Counted from the stretch's first letter, positions 44,758 through 53,739 are shown. The stretch: DNA of 64,000 bases from an uncultured Pelagibacteraceae bacterium (GCA_902600855.1 CACKKY010000002.1:1-64000), one strand, 5' to 3'. Numbers and translations: made by a program. Notes: generated by a model not told the origin, from the sequence alone.

Positions 44758-45711
44758 ATGAAAAAAATTTTAATAACTAGAAAACTTTTAAGATCTTGTG
44801 AGGACAAAGCACAAGGAATTTTTGAAGCAAATCTTAATTTAAACGATGAGCTATATTCCCAAAAAAAATTAATAGAAATGAGTAAAGGTTGTGATGGTAT
44901 TTTGTCTGCTTTAACAGACAAGCTAGATGCTGATACAATTAATCAATTACCAGAATCTATAAAGATAATTTCAAATTTTGCAGTAGGATTTGGAAATATA
45001 GATCTCGAGGCGGCAAAAAAAAGAGGGATTGCTGTTACGAATACACCGGATGTTTTAACTGACGCCACAGCAGAAATCGGAGTATTATTAATTTTAGGAG
45101 CATGTAGAAGAGCTTCAGAAGGAATTGAAAAAGCTAGAGAGGGAGGCTGGGTTTGGTCTGCAGATTTATTAATCGGTAAGCAATTAACTGGAACTAGATT
45201 AGGCATTTTAGGAATGGGAAGGATAGGACAAAAAATTGCAAAAGTTGCTAAATCTCTTGGAATGATAATTCACTATCATAATCGATCAAAACTCAGTGAG
45301 GAAAAAGAGCAAGGCGCAAAGTATCATGATAATCTAAAAGATTTACTTTCTGTTTCAGATGTACTCTCAATTTGTTGTCCGGCTTCAAAGGAAACAATCG
45401 ATATGATTAATAAAGAGACAATTGAATATTTACCCAAGGGTGCAGTTGTAACAAATGTTGCAAGAGGTGACATTGTGGAAGATGAAGCAATGATTGACGC
45501 TCTCAATCGAAGAAAAATTTATGCTGTAGGTTTAGATGTTTACAAGAATGAACCAAACTTAAATCTGGGTTATTTAAAACACCCAAGTGCATTTATTCTT
45601 CCTCATTTAGGTAGTGCCACTAAAGAAACTAGAACAGCTATGGCTAATTTGGCTATAGATAACCTTGAAGAATACTTTAATAAAGGAAATTGTAAGAATA
45701 AAGTCAATTAA
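44758..45711 (+). CDS. D-2-hydroxyacid dehydrogenase (glyoxylate/hydroxypyruvate reductase type)
   Basis: The 317-residue NAD(P)-dependent enzyme has ISNFAVGFGNIDLEAAKKRG, NTPDVLTDATAEIG, LGILGMGRIGQKIA for cofactor binding, and the catalytic residues in NVARGDIVE (Arg), DVYKNEP (Glu) and LPHLGSAT (His). Such enzymes reduce glyoxylate or hydroxypyruvate, or the reverse. It follows the FAD-linked dehydrogenase by 11 nt, so both may act on the same glycolate/glyoxylate pair. Confidence 0.93.
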   Translation: MKKILITRKLLRSCEDKAQGIFEANLNLNDELYSQKKLIEMSKGCDGILSALTDKLDADTINQLPESIKIISNFAVGFGNIDLEAAKKRGIAVTNTPDVLTDATAEIGVLLILGACRRASEGIEKAREGGWVWSADLLIGKQLTGTRLGILGMGRIGQKIAKVAKSLGMIIHYHNRSKLSEEKEQGAKYHDNLKDLLSVSDVLSICCPASKETIDMINKETIEYLPKGAVVTNVARGDIVEDEAMIDALNRRKIYAVGLDVYKNEPNLNLGYLKHPSAFILPHLGSATKETRTAMANLAIDNLEEYFNKGNCKNKVN

Positions 45712-45750
45712 TTCCACCTAAGATTGTATTTTATTAAATATGTGCTTACT

Positions 45751-45781
45751 TTGGGGGTAGACTCTGATCTCTTATTATAAT
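45751..45781 (+). promoter_or_regulatory. Candidate promoter of the TRAP transporter operon
   Basis: TATAAT (45776-45781) is a perfect -10 box. The best upstream element is TTGGGG (45751-45756), with a long 19-nt spacer. Transcription would start near 45788, giving a leader of about 34 nt with the Shine-Dalgarno GGAG just before dctP. A 12-bp palindrome, AGTTAATTAACT (45793-45804), lies in the leader and could be an operator, though such sequence is common in AT-rich DNA. Confidence 0.4.
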
Positions 45782-45821
45782 TTAATTATCAAAGTTAATT
45801 AACTAAAGAGGAGAGAACAAA

Positions 45822-46982
45822 ATGATTAAAAGTAAAAAATCATTGAAAGGTGCAAAAACACCTTCAAGACGTAAGTTCTTCAAAGTAGCAGCAGCAACAG
45901 GTGCAGCAGCAGCAACAGCTGTAGCAATGCCTAATATTGCGACTGCTGATGGACACGTTACATTAAAAATGCAAGCAGCTTGGCCTTCAGGTGCAAACAT
46001 CTTTTTTGAAATGGCAGGAGACTATTGTAAAATGGTTGATGCAATGTCTGGTGGAACACTAAAAATTGATCTTCAGCCAGTAGGTTCGGTTGTAAAAACA
46101 TCTGAAATTGGAGCAGCGGTTAGCGATGGAAACCTTGATATGGGTCACTGGGTGACAGCATATTGGTATGGAAAAAATGCTGCGGCTTCACTTTTTGGAA
46201 CTGGTCCTTCATACGGGATGTCATCACAAGAAGTTATGGGATGGATGGAGTATGGCGGAGGAAGAAAACTTTATGATGAAACTCTTGCAAAAGTAGGTTT
46301 TGATTATCTTGGTTTCTTTCACATGCCTATGCCAGCGCAGCCTTTTGGTTGGTTCAAAAAAAATGTAACAAAAGTATCTGATGTTAAAGGGATGAAATAT
46401 AGAACAGTTGGTCTAGCTACTAACGTTTTAACTGCTATGGGAATGGTTGTAAGACAATTACCAGGTGGTGAAATTCAGCCAGCAATGAAAACAGGTTTGA
46501 TTGATGCCGCTGAGTTTAACAACCCAACATCTGATTCACAGTTTGGAATGCAAGACGTATCTAAACACTATCACTTAGGTAGTTTCCACCAATCTCAAGA
46601 AATGTTTGAGATTCCGGTGAACAAAAAAAGATACAATAGCCTTTCACCTGCTCATCAAGCTATCTTGAAGAATGCTGCTTATGCTGCAAACTCAGATAAC
46701 TACTTTAAAGCTTTAGTTAGATATTCTGCTGACTTGGCTAAATTGATGAACGAGCATAAGGTTAACGTTTACCAAACTTCGGATGCAATCCTAGCAGAAC
46801 AATTAAAAGGTTGGGATAAAATTGTTGCAGAATTTTCTGGGAAAGATCCTTTCTTTAAGAAAATTATCGACTCACAAAAAGCATACGCTAAGAGAACTAT
46901 GAAGTATCTGTTGATGAATCAACCGAACTACAAGTTAGCTTATGAAAATGAGTTTGGTCCAATTGCAAAAGTTAAAATTTAA
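45822..46982 (+). CDS. dctP: TRAP transporter substrate-binding protein (DctP family, Tat-exported)
   Basis: The 386-residue periplasmic protein carries a twin-arginine signal (SRRKFFK at residues 15-21, then an Ala-rich core ending NIATADG). The mature part is of the DctP/TakP type: MQAAWPSGANIFFEMAG, DMGHWVTAYWYGKN, GMKYRTVGLATNVLTAMG with the carboxylate-binding Arg, and DAAEFNNPTSDSQFGM. The close TakP resemblance and the neighbouring hydroxyacid genes point to a 2-oxoacid or hydroxyacid such as pyruvate or lactate. It has a strong GGAG start signal and a terminator hairpin after it, fitting high expression relative to the permeases. Confidence 0.95.
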   Translation: MIKSKKSLKGAKTPSRRKFFKVAAATGAAAATAVAMPNIATADGHVTLKMQAAWPSGANIFFEMAGDYCKMVDAMSGGTLKIDLQPVGSVVKTSEIGAAVSDGNLDMGHWVTAYWYGKNAAASLFGTGPSYGMSSQEVMGWMEYGGGRKLYDETLAKVGFDYLGFFHMPMPAQPFGWFKKNVTKVSDVKGMKYRTVGLATNVLTAMGMVVRQLPGGEIQPAMKTGLIDAAEFNNPTSDSQFGMQDVSKHYHLGSFHQSQEMFEIPVNKKRYNSLSPAHQAILKNAAYAANSDNYFKALVRYSADLAKLMNEHKVNVYQTSDAILAEQLKGWDKIVAEFSGKDPFFKKIIDSQKAYAKRTMKYLLMNQPNYKLAYENEFGPIAKVKI

Positions 46983-47001
46983 TTAACTTTAAAAAGACTT
47001 T

Positions 47002-47031
47002 AAAAGGGGGTTTAAAACCCCCTTTTTTTTT
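47002..47031 (+). terminator. Terminator/attenuator between dctP and dctQ
   Basis: AAAAGGGGG (47002-47010) and CCCCCTTTT (47018-47026) form a 9-bp stem around TTTAAAA, followed by a run of T to 47031. It lies 19 nt after the dctP stop and 24 nt before dctQ. It should terminate most transcripts after dctP, letting a fraction read into dctQM, which would give the excess of binding protein these systems need. Confidence 0.9.
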
Positions 47032-47054
47032 AGCTAAATTTAATATATTTTTTT

Positions 47055-47642
47055 ATGATGGAATCTTTCATTAAATTTGCAGACACCTTAAGTACATCTA
47101 TGGGCAAGGCTTTTTCTTGGTGCATAGTTATTCTTATGGGAGGAACTGTTTATGAGGTCATAATGGCTTATGCCTTTAATGCACCTACTTTATGGAATTT
47201 TGATTTTAGTATGCAAATGTATGGTGCAATACTTATGATGTCAGGTGCTTACTGTTTAGCCACCGAAGCCCATGTTAGGGGAGATGTAATTTATAGATTG
47301 TTTAGTCAAAGAACCCAAGCCTGGATAGATTTAATACTTTACTTTATTTTCTTTTTTCCTGGAGTTATTGCTCTGGCTTTCTATGGTTATGAGTATGCAG
47401 CTCAAGCTTGGAAAATAAAAGAAACCAGCTGGAGTAGTCCTGCTCAAATTCAAATTTATATGGTCAAATCAATGATACCTGCAGCAGGAGTTTTACTTAT
47501 TATTCAGGGTATTAGTGAAGTATTTAGATCTATAATTTGTATTAAAACAGGAATATGGCCTTCAAGAATGGTTGTGGCTGAGGAAACAGAACAAATGTTA
47601 ATGAGAACATCTCAAAAGGAAGAGAAAGAAAATGTTATTTAG
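47055..47642 (+). CDS. dctQ: TRAP transporter small permease (DctQ)
   Basis: The 195-residue protein has four transmembrane helices and the DctQ-type pattern with NAPTLWNFDFSMQMYGAILMMSGAYCLATEAHVRGDVI, in which the HVRxD motif is typical. It forms the small subunit of the Na+-driven TRAP membrane complex with DctM. Its 3' end overlaps dctM by 11 nt. Codon 2 is also ATG, so a start at 47058 is possible. Confidence 0.94.
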   Translation: MMESFIKFADTLSTSMGKAFSWCIVILMGGTVYEVIMAYAFNAPTLWNFDFSMQMYGAILMMSGAYCLATEAHVRGDVIYRLFSQRTQAWIDLILYFIFFFPGVIALAFYGYEYAAQAWKIKETSWSSPAQIQIYMVKSMIPAAGVLLIIQGISEVFRSIICIKTGIWPSRMVVAEETEQMLMRTSQKEEKENVI

Positions 47643-48993
47643 TCTGACAAATCCTGAAGTAGCAATCTTAATGATGGGTGTATTTTTATTTGCAGTCCTA
47701 CTTGGTTTTCCAATCGCATTCACTTTAATGGCGATGGGAATAGGATTTGGTTATTATGCATATTACGATCCAGTCTTAATGGACCACCTCTTCGATAATA
47801 GAATATTTTCTTTATTTGTTAAAAATACTTATACCGTTATGGATAATAACGTACTTACTGCGGTGCCTCTCTTTTTATTTATGGGATATTTGGTAGAGAG
47901 AGCTGGGATTGTTGCTAAATTATTCTTTGCAATAAGATTGGCTGCTCATAGATTACCAGCATCAATGGCTGTTGCAGCTTTAATAACGTGTACTTTATTT
48001 TCAACAGCCACAGGAATTATTGGTGCAGTCGTAACTTTGATGGGTTTACTTGCTTGGCCAGCAATGGTTAAAGCAGGTTACGATAAAAAATTTGCTTCAG
48101 GAATTATTTGTTCAGGAGGATGTTTGGGTATTTTGATCCCTCCAAGTATAATGTTAATAGTTTACTCAGTTATTGCTCAATTATCACCCTTAAGACTATT
48201 TGCAGCAGCTATATTTCCAGGTCTCTTATTGGCAGGCCTCTATATTGCTTATGCTGTAACTAGAGCTTGGCTTAACCCAGCTATAGCACCTAGACCTCCT
48301 ACAGAAGATATACCTCCTAGAGCAGAAATCTTAAAAGAGGTATTAGTTTCATTTGTACCTTTGTTTGGATTGATAATGTTGGTTCTTGGAACAATTTTAG
48401 CTGGAATAGCGACACCAGCAGAGGCAGCAGCGGCAGGAGCTTTTGGAGCGTTAATTCTTTCTTGGTTTTATAAAACTCTTAAGTGGCAAAATTTTAAAGA
48501 GTCTGTTTTTTTAACTGCAAAAACTACAGCAATGATTATGTGGTTGTTCATTGGTTCTTGGACATTTTCATCAGTATTTTCTTATTTAGGTGGACATGAA
48601 GTTTTTGAGCATTTCTTTACATCAATAAATATAACGACGTGGCAGTTTTTAGTTATTACTCAAATTATAATCTTTCTTTTGGGTTGGCCACTGGAATGGA
48701 CAGAAATTTTAATTATTTTTGTTCCAATTTTTTTACCTTTATTAGAAATTTTTGGAGTTAATCCATATTTTTTTGCAATGTTGATTGCTTTAAATTTACA
48801 GACATCCTTTTTAACACCACCAATGGCCATGTCGGCCTACTATCTAAAAGGAGTGCAAAAAACAAATGTTGAACTAATGGAAATATTTAGAGGTATTATG
48901 CCATTTTTAGGGATTGTAGTTTTTGCAATGTTTTTAATGTATATGTTTCCAGCAATAGCATTATGGTTGCCCGAAACTTTGTTCGCACAATAA
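47632..48993 (+). CDS. dctM: TRAP transporter large permease (DctM)
   Basis: The 453-residue protein has about 12 helices and typical DctM features: PLFLFMGYLVERAG, LFSTATGIIGAVVTLMGLLAWPAM, SGGCLGILIPPSIMLIVYSVI, ATPAEAAAAGAFGALIL and LQTSFLTPPMAMSAYYLKG. It moves the substrate with Na+. Together with DctP and DctQ the system is complete. It is followed after 3 nt by the broken amidase gene. Confidence 0.96.
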   Translation: MLFSLTNPEVAILMMGVFLFAVLLGFPIAFTLMAMGIGFGYYAYYDPVLMDHLFDNRIFSLFVKNTYTVMDNNVLTAVPLFLFMGYLVERAGIVAKLFFAIRLAAHRLPASMAVAALITCTLFSTATGIIGAVVTLMGLLAWPAMVKAGYDKKFASGIICSGGCLGILIPPSIMLIVYSVIAQLSPLRLFAAAIFPGLLLAGLYIAYAVTRAWLNPAIAPRPPTEDIPPRAEILKEVLVSFVPLFGLIMLVLGTILAGIATPAEAAAAGAFGALILSWFYKTLKWQNFKESVFLTAKTTAMIMWLFIGSWTFSSVFSYLGGHEVFEHFFTSINITTWQFLVITQIIIFLLGWPLEWTEILIIFVPIFLPLLEIFGVNPYFFAMLIALNLQTSFLTPPMAMSAYYLKGVQKTNVELMEIFRGIMPFLGIVVFAMFLMYMFPAIALWLPETLFAQ

Positions 48994-48996
48994 AAA

Positions 48997-50324
48997 ATGA
49001 TAGATATTTTTTCATTAAAAGTTGAAGAACTTTCAGCTAAAATAAAAGACTCACAGTTGACATCAGTTGAAATTTGTAAAAAATATATTGAAAGAATAAA
49101 CAAATTCGAGAAGGATGTAAAAGCTTGGGCGCACTTTAATAAGAAGCTTTTAATGGAAAAGCTTCTGAAGCTGACGATTATAGAAGATCTGGAAAACCAA
49201 CAGGCCCTTTGCATGGAATACCAATAGCCATAAAGGATATTATAGGAACTTTGGAAATGCCCACAGAGTGTGGAACAGTGATTAGAAAAGGTAAATCTTA
49301 TTCACAAAATGCTGAAATAGTTGATTTGCTTCTTTCAGCAGGCGCAATTATAATGGGAAAAACAGCCACCTCGGAACTTGCTTACCTTAGTCCTTCTAAA
49401 ACGACCAATCCACATGATCATACTAGAACACCGGGGGGGTCTTCCAGTGGATCAGCTGCAGCGGTAGCTTCTTATATGGCACCACTGTCAATTGGATCAC
49501 AAACGGGAGGTTCAGTAATAAGACCAGCATCTTATTGTGGAGTTGTAGGATATAAACCAACTTATGGATTAATTTCTAGAAATGGTGTTTTAAAAACATC
49601 TGAAAAGCTGGATCATATAGGTGTTTTTGGTAGATCGGTCGAAGATGTTGCGTTACTAGCAAAAGTTTTAATTAAAAAGGACAATCATGACCTTGCCACA
49701 ATCCATTATTCTACAAATGAAATGTTGTCCGAAACTAAAAAAGGACCATTATTTGAACCTAAATTTATTTTTTATAAAACAGATTCTTGGAAATTAATCG
49801 AAAAAAAATCAAGGGAGTCATTTGAATATTTTATTGAGTCTTTTAAAAAAAATATAGAGGTTTTTGATACCCCATCTTATTTTAAAGATATTCATAAATA
49901 TCATCAAATTATTCATGAAACTGATTTAGCTAATAATTTTAGTGTTTATTATAAAAAATATAAAAAAAAATTATCTAAATTTATGCAGAATGCAATTTCA
50001 AAAGGAAATAAGCATTCAGCAAAAGATTATGCTGAAGCAATTGATTTCATAAAAAGAAGCTATGAATCTTATGAAGAGGTATTTGAAGATTATCATGGTG
50101 TATTATCGCCTTCTAGCCCAGGTGTGGCCCCAAAAGGCTTAAAAAGTACAGGTACTGCAGAATTTAATAGAGTTTGGTCATATTTAGGTACACCTTGTAT
50201 TTCATTACCTTTACTTCAAGGTGAAAATAATATGCCTCTTGGTGTACAATTAATTGGAGCAAAATACGATGACCATAGATTTTTAGGTATTGCTAATTGG
50301 CTAGAAAAAGAATGTAATACTTAA
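48997..50324 (+). pseudogene. Amidase-family gene broken by a frameshift
   Basis: An intact amidase signature protein is spread over two frames. The first frame (48997 on) gives EELSAKIKDSQLTSVEICKKYIERI and KAWAHFNKK, then drifts into unrelated residues before stopping at 49227. The second frame is open from 49143 and gives NGKASEADDYRRSGKPTGPL, HGIPIAIKD, GGSSSGSAAAVAS and GSQTGGSVIRPA, which hold the Lys-cisSer-Ser triad, and runs to 50324. The switch lies between 49141 and 49155, where adding one T to CTTTTAATGG restores one frame. It may be a true pseudogene or a sequencing error in a T run. The downstream part alone lacks about 50 N-terminal residues. Confidence 0.85.
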
Positions 50325-50325
50325 T

Positions 50326-50502
50326 ATGCAAAAGTTTACAACCTTTCTTGGCTCTTTGCTTGCTATAGCTTTCTTAGTAGGGCTTGCAACTACTTTAACA
50401 AGATCAACCATGATTAGTTTTTTTGATGTATTGCCAGTATATATCTTAATGGCTATTGCTATTTTTATGATGGTATATGAAGCCTTCTTCGATAAAAAAT
50501 AA
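50326..50502 (+). CDS. Small two-helix membrane protein
   Basis: A 58-residue frame from ATG 50326 to TAA 50500-50502 begins 2 nt after the amidase stop and ends 12 nt before the next gene. The translation has two hydrophobic helices (about residues 7-24 and 36-52) and a polar end EAFFDKK. Its fit in the gap and membrane-protein composition support it as a real gene. No family is recognised. Confidence 0.7.
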   Translation: MQKFTTFLGSLLAIAFLVGLATTLTRSTMISFFDVLPVYILMAIAIFMMVYEAFFDKK

Positions 50503-50514
50503 ATTTAAATTGAA

Positions 50515-51414
50515 TTGCCTAACAAAAAGAATATTTTAGCATTATCACTTTTATTTATTCAACCAATTTTTATGGCCTCTAATCTAGTAGTTGCTAGAGG
50601 AGGAGTTGAATTTGTCCCCCCAATTTCACTAGCATTTTGGAGATGGACGGCAGTTTTTATAATTCTTTTACCATTTACATTTATGTCTCTAAAAAAGAAT
50701 TATAAAATTATTGTAAAAGAGTATAAAAAATTATTTTTTTTAGGTACAATGGGTTGCGGTGTATGTGGAGCTTTCCCCTTTTTAGCGGGCGAAACTACAA
50801 CAGTTACCAACATGGGAATTATTTATACCTCATCACCAATATTTATAATTTTTATTTCGAGTTTATTTTTTGGTGAAAAAATCAATTTTATTAAAATTAT
50901 TGGATTAATAACTTGTTTAACAGGTGTATTTGCAATTATCATCAAAGGTGATTTAGACCTATTAATTAATCTAAAATTTACAAGAGGTGATTTATGGATG
51001 TTAGCCGCTTCGATAGGTTGGGCTCTATATTCTATTTATCTATTTTATTGGAAAACTGAACTTCAAATATTTCAAAGATTTGCACTAATCGCTTTATTTG
51101 GAGCTGTCAGCTTATTTCCTTTTTATATTATTGAGGAATTAATCTTTCAAAAAACTATATTTAATTTAAATTTTTTCTTTTGGGTTATATTTGCAGCTAT
51201 ATCCCCAGGAATTATAGCTTTTATTTTATATTCGAAAGCTCAAGAAACGCTTGGCGCATCTCTGACTGGTTTTACTCTATATGTTTTTACAGTATATGCA
51301 GCAATTTATGGCTTTTTCCTTTTTGATGAAAAATTGGAATTTTTTCATTACATTGGAACAATTTTAGTATTTTTTGGCGTATATTTAGCAAAAAAAAATG
51401 AAAATAAGTCGTAG
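50515..51414 (+). CDS. EamA/DMT-family transporter
   Basis: The 299-residue protein has ten transmembrane helices in two EamA repeats: FMASNLVVARGGVEFVPPISLAFWRW and LFFGEKINFIKIIGLITCLTGV in the first, and YSIYLFYWK, ILYSKAQETLGAS and LFDEKLEFFHYIGTILVFFGV in the second. It belongs to the drug/metabolite exporter superfamily; substrate unknown. The start is TTG at 50515, giving MPNKKNILAL; the next ATG would remove the first helix. It overlaps the following gene by 17 nt. Confidence 0.92.
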   Translation: MPNKKNILALSLLFIQPIFMASNLVVARGGVEFVPPISLAFWRWTAVFIILLPFTFMSLKKNYKIIVKEYKKLFFLGTMGCGVCGAFPFLAGETTTVTNMGIIYTSSPIFIIFISSLFFGEKINFIKIIGLITCLTGVFAIIIKGDLDLLINLKFTRGDLWMLAASIGWALYSIYLFYWKTELQIFQRFALIALFGAVSLFPFYIIEELIFQKTIFNLNFFFWVIFAAISPGIIAFILYSKAQETLGASLTGFTLYVFTVYAAIYGFFLFDEKLEFFHYIGTILVFFGVYLAKKNENKS

Positions 51415-52216
51415 GAATTTTCTGGTGGAAATAGTTATCGGCATCATTGTTATCTATATAGGTGTACTTATCGCACTTTTTATATTTCAAAGAAATTTAA
51501 TGTACCATCCAAATGAAAATAATTATTTTGGTGATAAGTTGGAAGTTGAAATTGAAAATGTAAAAATTACAACATCAGATAATATAAATTTATTAGGTTG
51601 GTTTCATAATAAAGACCTTAATAAATTTAAAACAATTGTTTATTTTCATGGAAATGCAGGAAGACTAGATAATAGAATTTATAAATTAAATTATTTTAAA
51701 AATATGGATGTAAATTTTTTAATAATTGCTTGGAGAGGGTTTAGTGGAAATAAGGGTAAACCTTCTGAGGAAGGGCTTTATGAAGACGGTAAAAGTACAA
51801 TTGAGTGGCTTAAAAATTTAGGTGTCACCGAAAAAGATATTATTCTCTATGGAGAGTCTCTCGGTACTGGAATTGCAACAGAAATCGCACAAAATAATGA
51901 ATTTGCGGGATTGATATTAGAAACACCTTTTACATCAATGACTGAAGCAGCAAAAAATTTTTACCCATATATACCTGTTGGGCTTTTATTAAAAGATAAA
52001 TACCAAAATGATAAAAAAATCAAAAATATTAATATTCCTCTATTTGTTATGCATGGTGAGTCAGATCAAATTGTTCCTTTTTGGATGGGAAAAAAAATAT
52101 ATGAGATAGCTAATCAACCTAAATACTCATATTTCACGAAATATGACGACCATATGATGGAATTTGATGAAAATCTTGTTTTAGCACTTAATGCATTTAT
52201 TAAAAGTTTAAATTAA
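51398..52216 (+). CDS. Membrane-anchored alpha/beta hydrolase (ABHD13/BEM46-like)
   Basis: The 272-residue protein has an N-terminal membrane anchor (about residues 11-32), FQRNLMYHPNE, the oxyanion segment VYFHGNAGRL, nucleophile elbow LYGESLGTG, acid MHGESDQIVPF and the His in YDDHMMEF. This is the YfhR/BEM46 group of serine hydrolases with unknown natural substrate, probably facing the periplasm or membrane surface. The start overlaps the transporter gene by 17 nt. Confidence 0.92.
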   Translation: MKISRRNFLVEIVIGIIVIYIGVLIALFIFQRNLMYHPNENNYFGDKLEVEIENVKITTSDNINLLGWFHNKDLNKFKTIVYFHGNAGRLDNRIYKLNYFKNMDVNFLIIAWRGFSGNKGKPSEEGLYEDGKSTIEWLKNLGVTEKDIILYGESLGTGIATEIAQNNEFAGLILETPFTSMTEAAKNFYPYIPVGLLLKDKYQNDKKIKNINIPLFVMHGESDQIVPFWMGKKIYEIANQPKYSYFTKYDDHMMEFDENLVLALNAFIKSLN

Positions 52217-52265
52217 GCCACATTCCTAACAAAGATTTTACAAATTTTTTCTTAAGAATTATTAT

Positions 52266-52829
52266 GTGAAAAAAATCATTTTATCTGTTCTAATACTTTT
52301 TTTTTTAAAAAACATAGCAATTGCTGAAAATGAATTATCATTAGTTGATAATTTATTTCATATCGATCAAATGAATTCACATAATAAAAATTTTGCTCTT
52401 TATTTCAAAGCAAGAGAAAAAGCAATTTTAGCAAAAGGAGAAAAAAGTAATTATATAAATGATTTTCCTAAAGATCTTTATATTTATGATTATAAAACAG
52501 AGGAGTCATCACCATTGATTTCCTATGAGTGGTTTCCAACTAGAGCCAAGTATTTTTTAGAAGAATATAATTTTCCAGTATTTCCAGATGATTTTGCCTA
52601 TTATCTTTTAAAAGATAATAAAACATTAGTGATGATTAGTGCTATTAAAAGTTTAAATGCAAATTTTAAATTTGATATTGTTGAAAGGAAATTAGAACTA
52701 TATCCATTGAATGGAAAATTTGATTTTATAATCTCATCAATAGCAAAAAATTGTGGACACTATAAATTTGATGAAAATTACAAATGTAGTTTTTATAAAC
52801 CTTTAATTTCTAGTACTTTAATTAATTAG
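52266..52829 (+). CDS. Exported protein of unknown function
   Basis: The 187-residue product begins with a clean signal peptide (MKKIILSVLILFFLKNIAIAE), with GTG at 52266 as the start; an overlapping ATG two bases before it is followed by a stop. The mature part is mixed alpha/beta with two Cys near the end (NCGHYKF, YKCSFYK), possibly a disulfide. No family recognised. It overlaps the convergent ftsY by 8 nt. Confidence 0.75.
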   Translation: MKKIILSVLILFFLKNIAIAENELSLVDNLFHIDQMNSHNKNFALYFKAREKAILAKGEKSNYINDFPKDLYIYDYKTEESSPLISYEWFPTRAKYFLEEYNFPVFPDDFAYYLLKDNKTLVMISAIKSLNANFKFDIVERKLELYPLNGKFDFIISSIAKNCGHYKFDENYKCSFYKPLISSTLIN

Positions 52830-53739
52830 TTTGAGTAAATGCTTGAGCAAATTTTTCTGCTTCAAAAATTTGTAAATCATCTTCTTTTTCTCCCAGCCCT
52901 AAAGCGATAATAGGAAGTTTATATTTTTTTGCGACAGCTAAGAGAATACCTCCTTTAGCTGTTCCATCCAATTTGGTCATAATAAGACCAGTTATAGGAA
53001 TTATTTTATTAAATTCCTCAACTTGATTAATAACGTTTTGTCCTGAGGTTGCGTCTAAAACTAAAATAACTTCATGAGGTGCATTGGGATCAATTTTTTT
53101 TGTTACATTTGCTATTTTTTTAAACTCTTCCATTAAATTTTTTTTATTTTGTAATCTTCCAGCTGTATCAATTAATATTTGATTAAAATTATTATTTATT
53201 GCTCGTTCAATAGCTTTATAAGTTACCGATGCAGGATCAGATCCTTGAGAAGATTTTGTAATTTCAACATTGACTTTCATTGCCCAATTTTCTAATTGTT
53301 CAATAGCCGCGGCTCTAAAAGTGTCGGAGGCTGCAAGCATAACTTTATTTCCATTGAATTTTAAAATTTTACTAATTTTTCCAATAGTTGTTGTTTTCCC
53401 GACTCCATTGACACCTGCAACTAATACGGCATTAATTTTTTCTTTTTTTTTAAAAAATTTACTATTTTCAAGTGGTTTCATTAAAGAAACAATATAATTC
53501 ATTAATATAGAATTTATTTCTTGAGCAATATCTTTTTTTGGATCAATTTTACTATTTGAAATTATCTCTTTAATCTCAGATGAAGCTGTAACACCAACAT
53601 CAGATTTAATTAGATATTCCTCAATTTTATCTAGTGTCTCATCATCTATCTCTTTTTTAACAACTATGTCTCTTAAACCTGATGTTAAAGCAGAGGCACT
53701 CTTTTTAAAACCTGATTTAAATTTTTCAAAAATTCCCAT
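52822..53739 (-). CDS. ftsY: Signal recognition particle receptor FtsY
   Basis: The 305-residue GTPase has an NG domain only: the N-terminal four-helix bundle then GVNGVGKTTTIGKI (G1), DTFRAAAIEQL, DTAGRLQNKKNLMEE (G3), TKLDGTAKGG (G4) and ALGLGEKEDDL. The acidic A domain of enterobacterial FtsY is absent, as in many streamlined bacteria. It brings SRP-bound ribosomes to the membrane. It overlaps dapF by one base (TAATG). The partner ffh lies about 1 kb away on the other strand. Confidence 0.97.
   Translation of the reverse strand: MGIFEKFKSGFKKSASALTSGLRDIVVKKEIDDETLDKIEEYLIKSDVGVTASSEIKEIISNSKIDPKKDIAQEINSILMNYIVSLMKPLENSKFFKKKEKINAVLVAGVNGVGKTTTIGKISKILKFNGNKVMLAASDTFRAAAIEQLENWAMKVNVEITKSSQGSDPASVTYKAIERAINNNFNQILIDTAGRLQNKKNLMEEFKKIANVTKKIDPNAPHEVILVLDATSGQNVINQVEEFNKIIPITGLIMTKLDGTAKGGILLAVAKKYKLPIIALGLGEKEDDLQIFEAEKFAQAFTQTN

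Noticed and set aside
45793-45804. AGTTAATTAACT palindrome in the dctP leader as a firm operator
   Set aside because: Purely A/T-rich core palindromes are expected by chance at this base composition; mentioned only within the promoter entry.
49140-49160. Programmed -1 ribosomal frameshift in the amidase gene
   Set aside because: The site CTTTTAATGG has no X-XXY-YYZ slippery heptamer and I see no downstream stem-loop or internal Shine-Dalgarno sequence; amidases are not known to use frameshifting.
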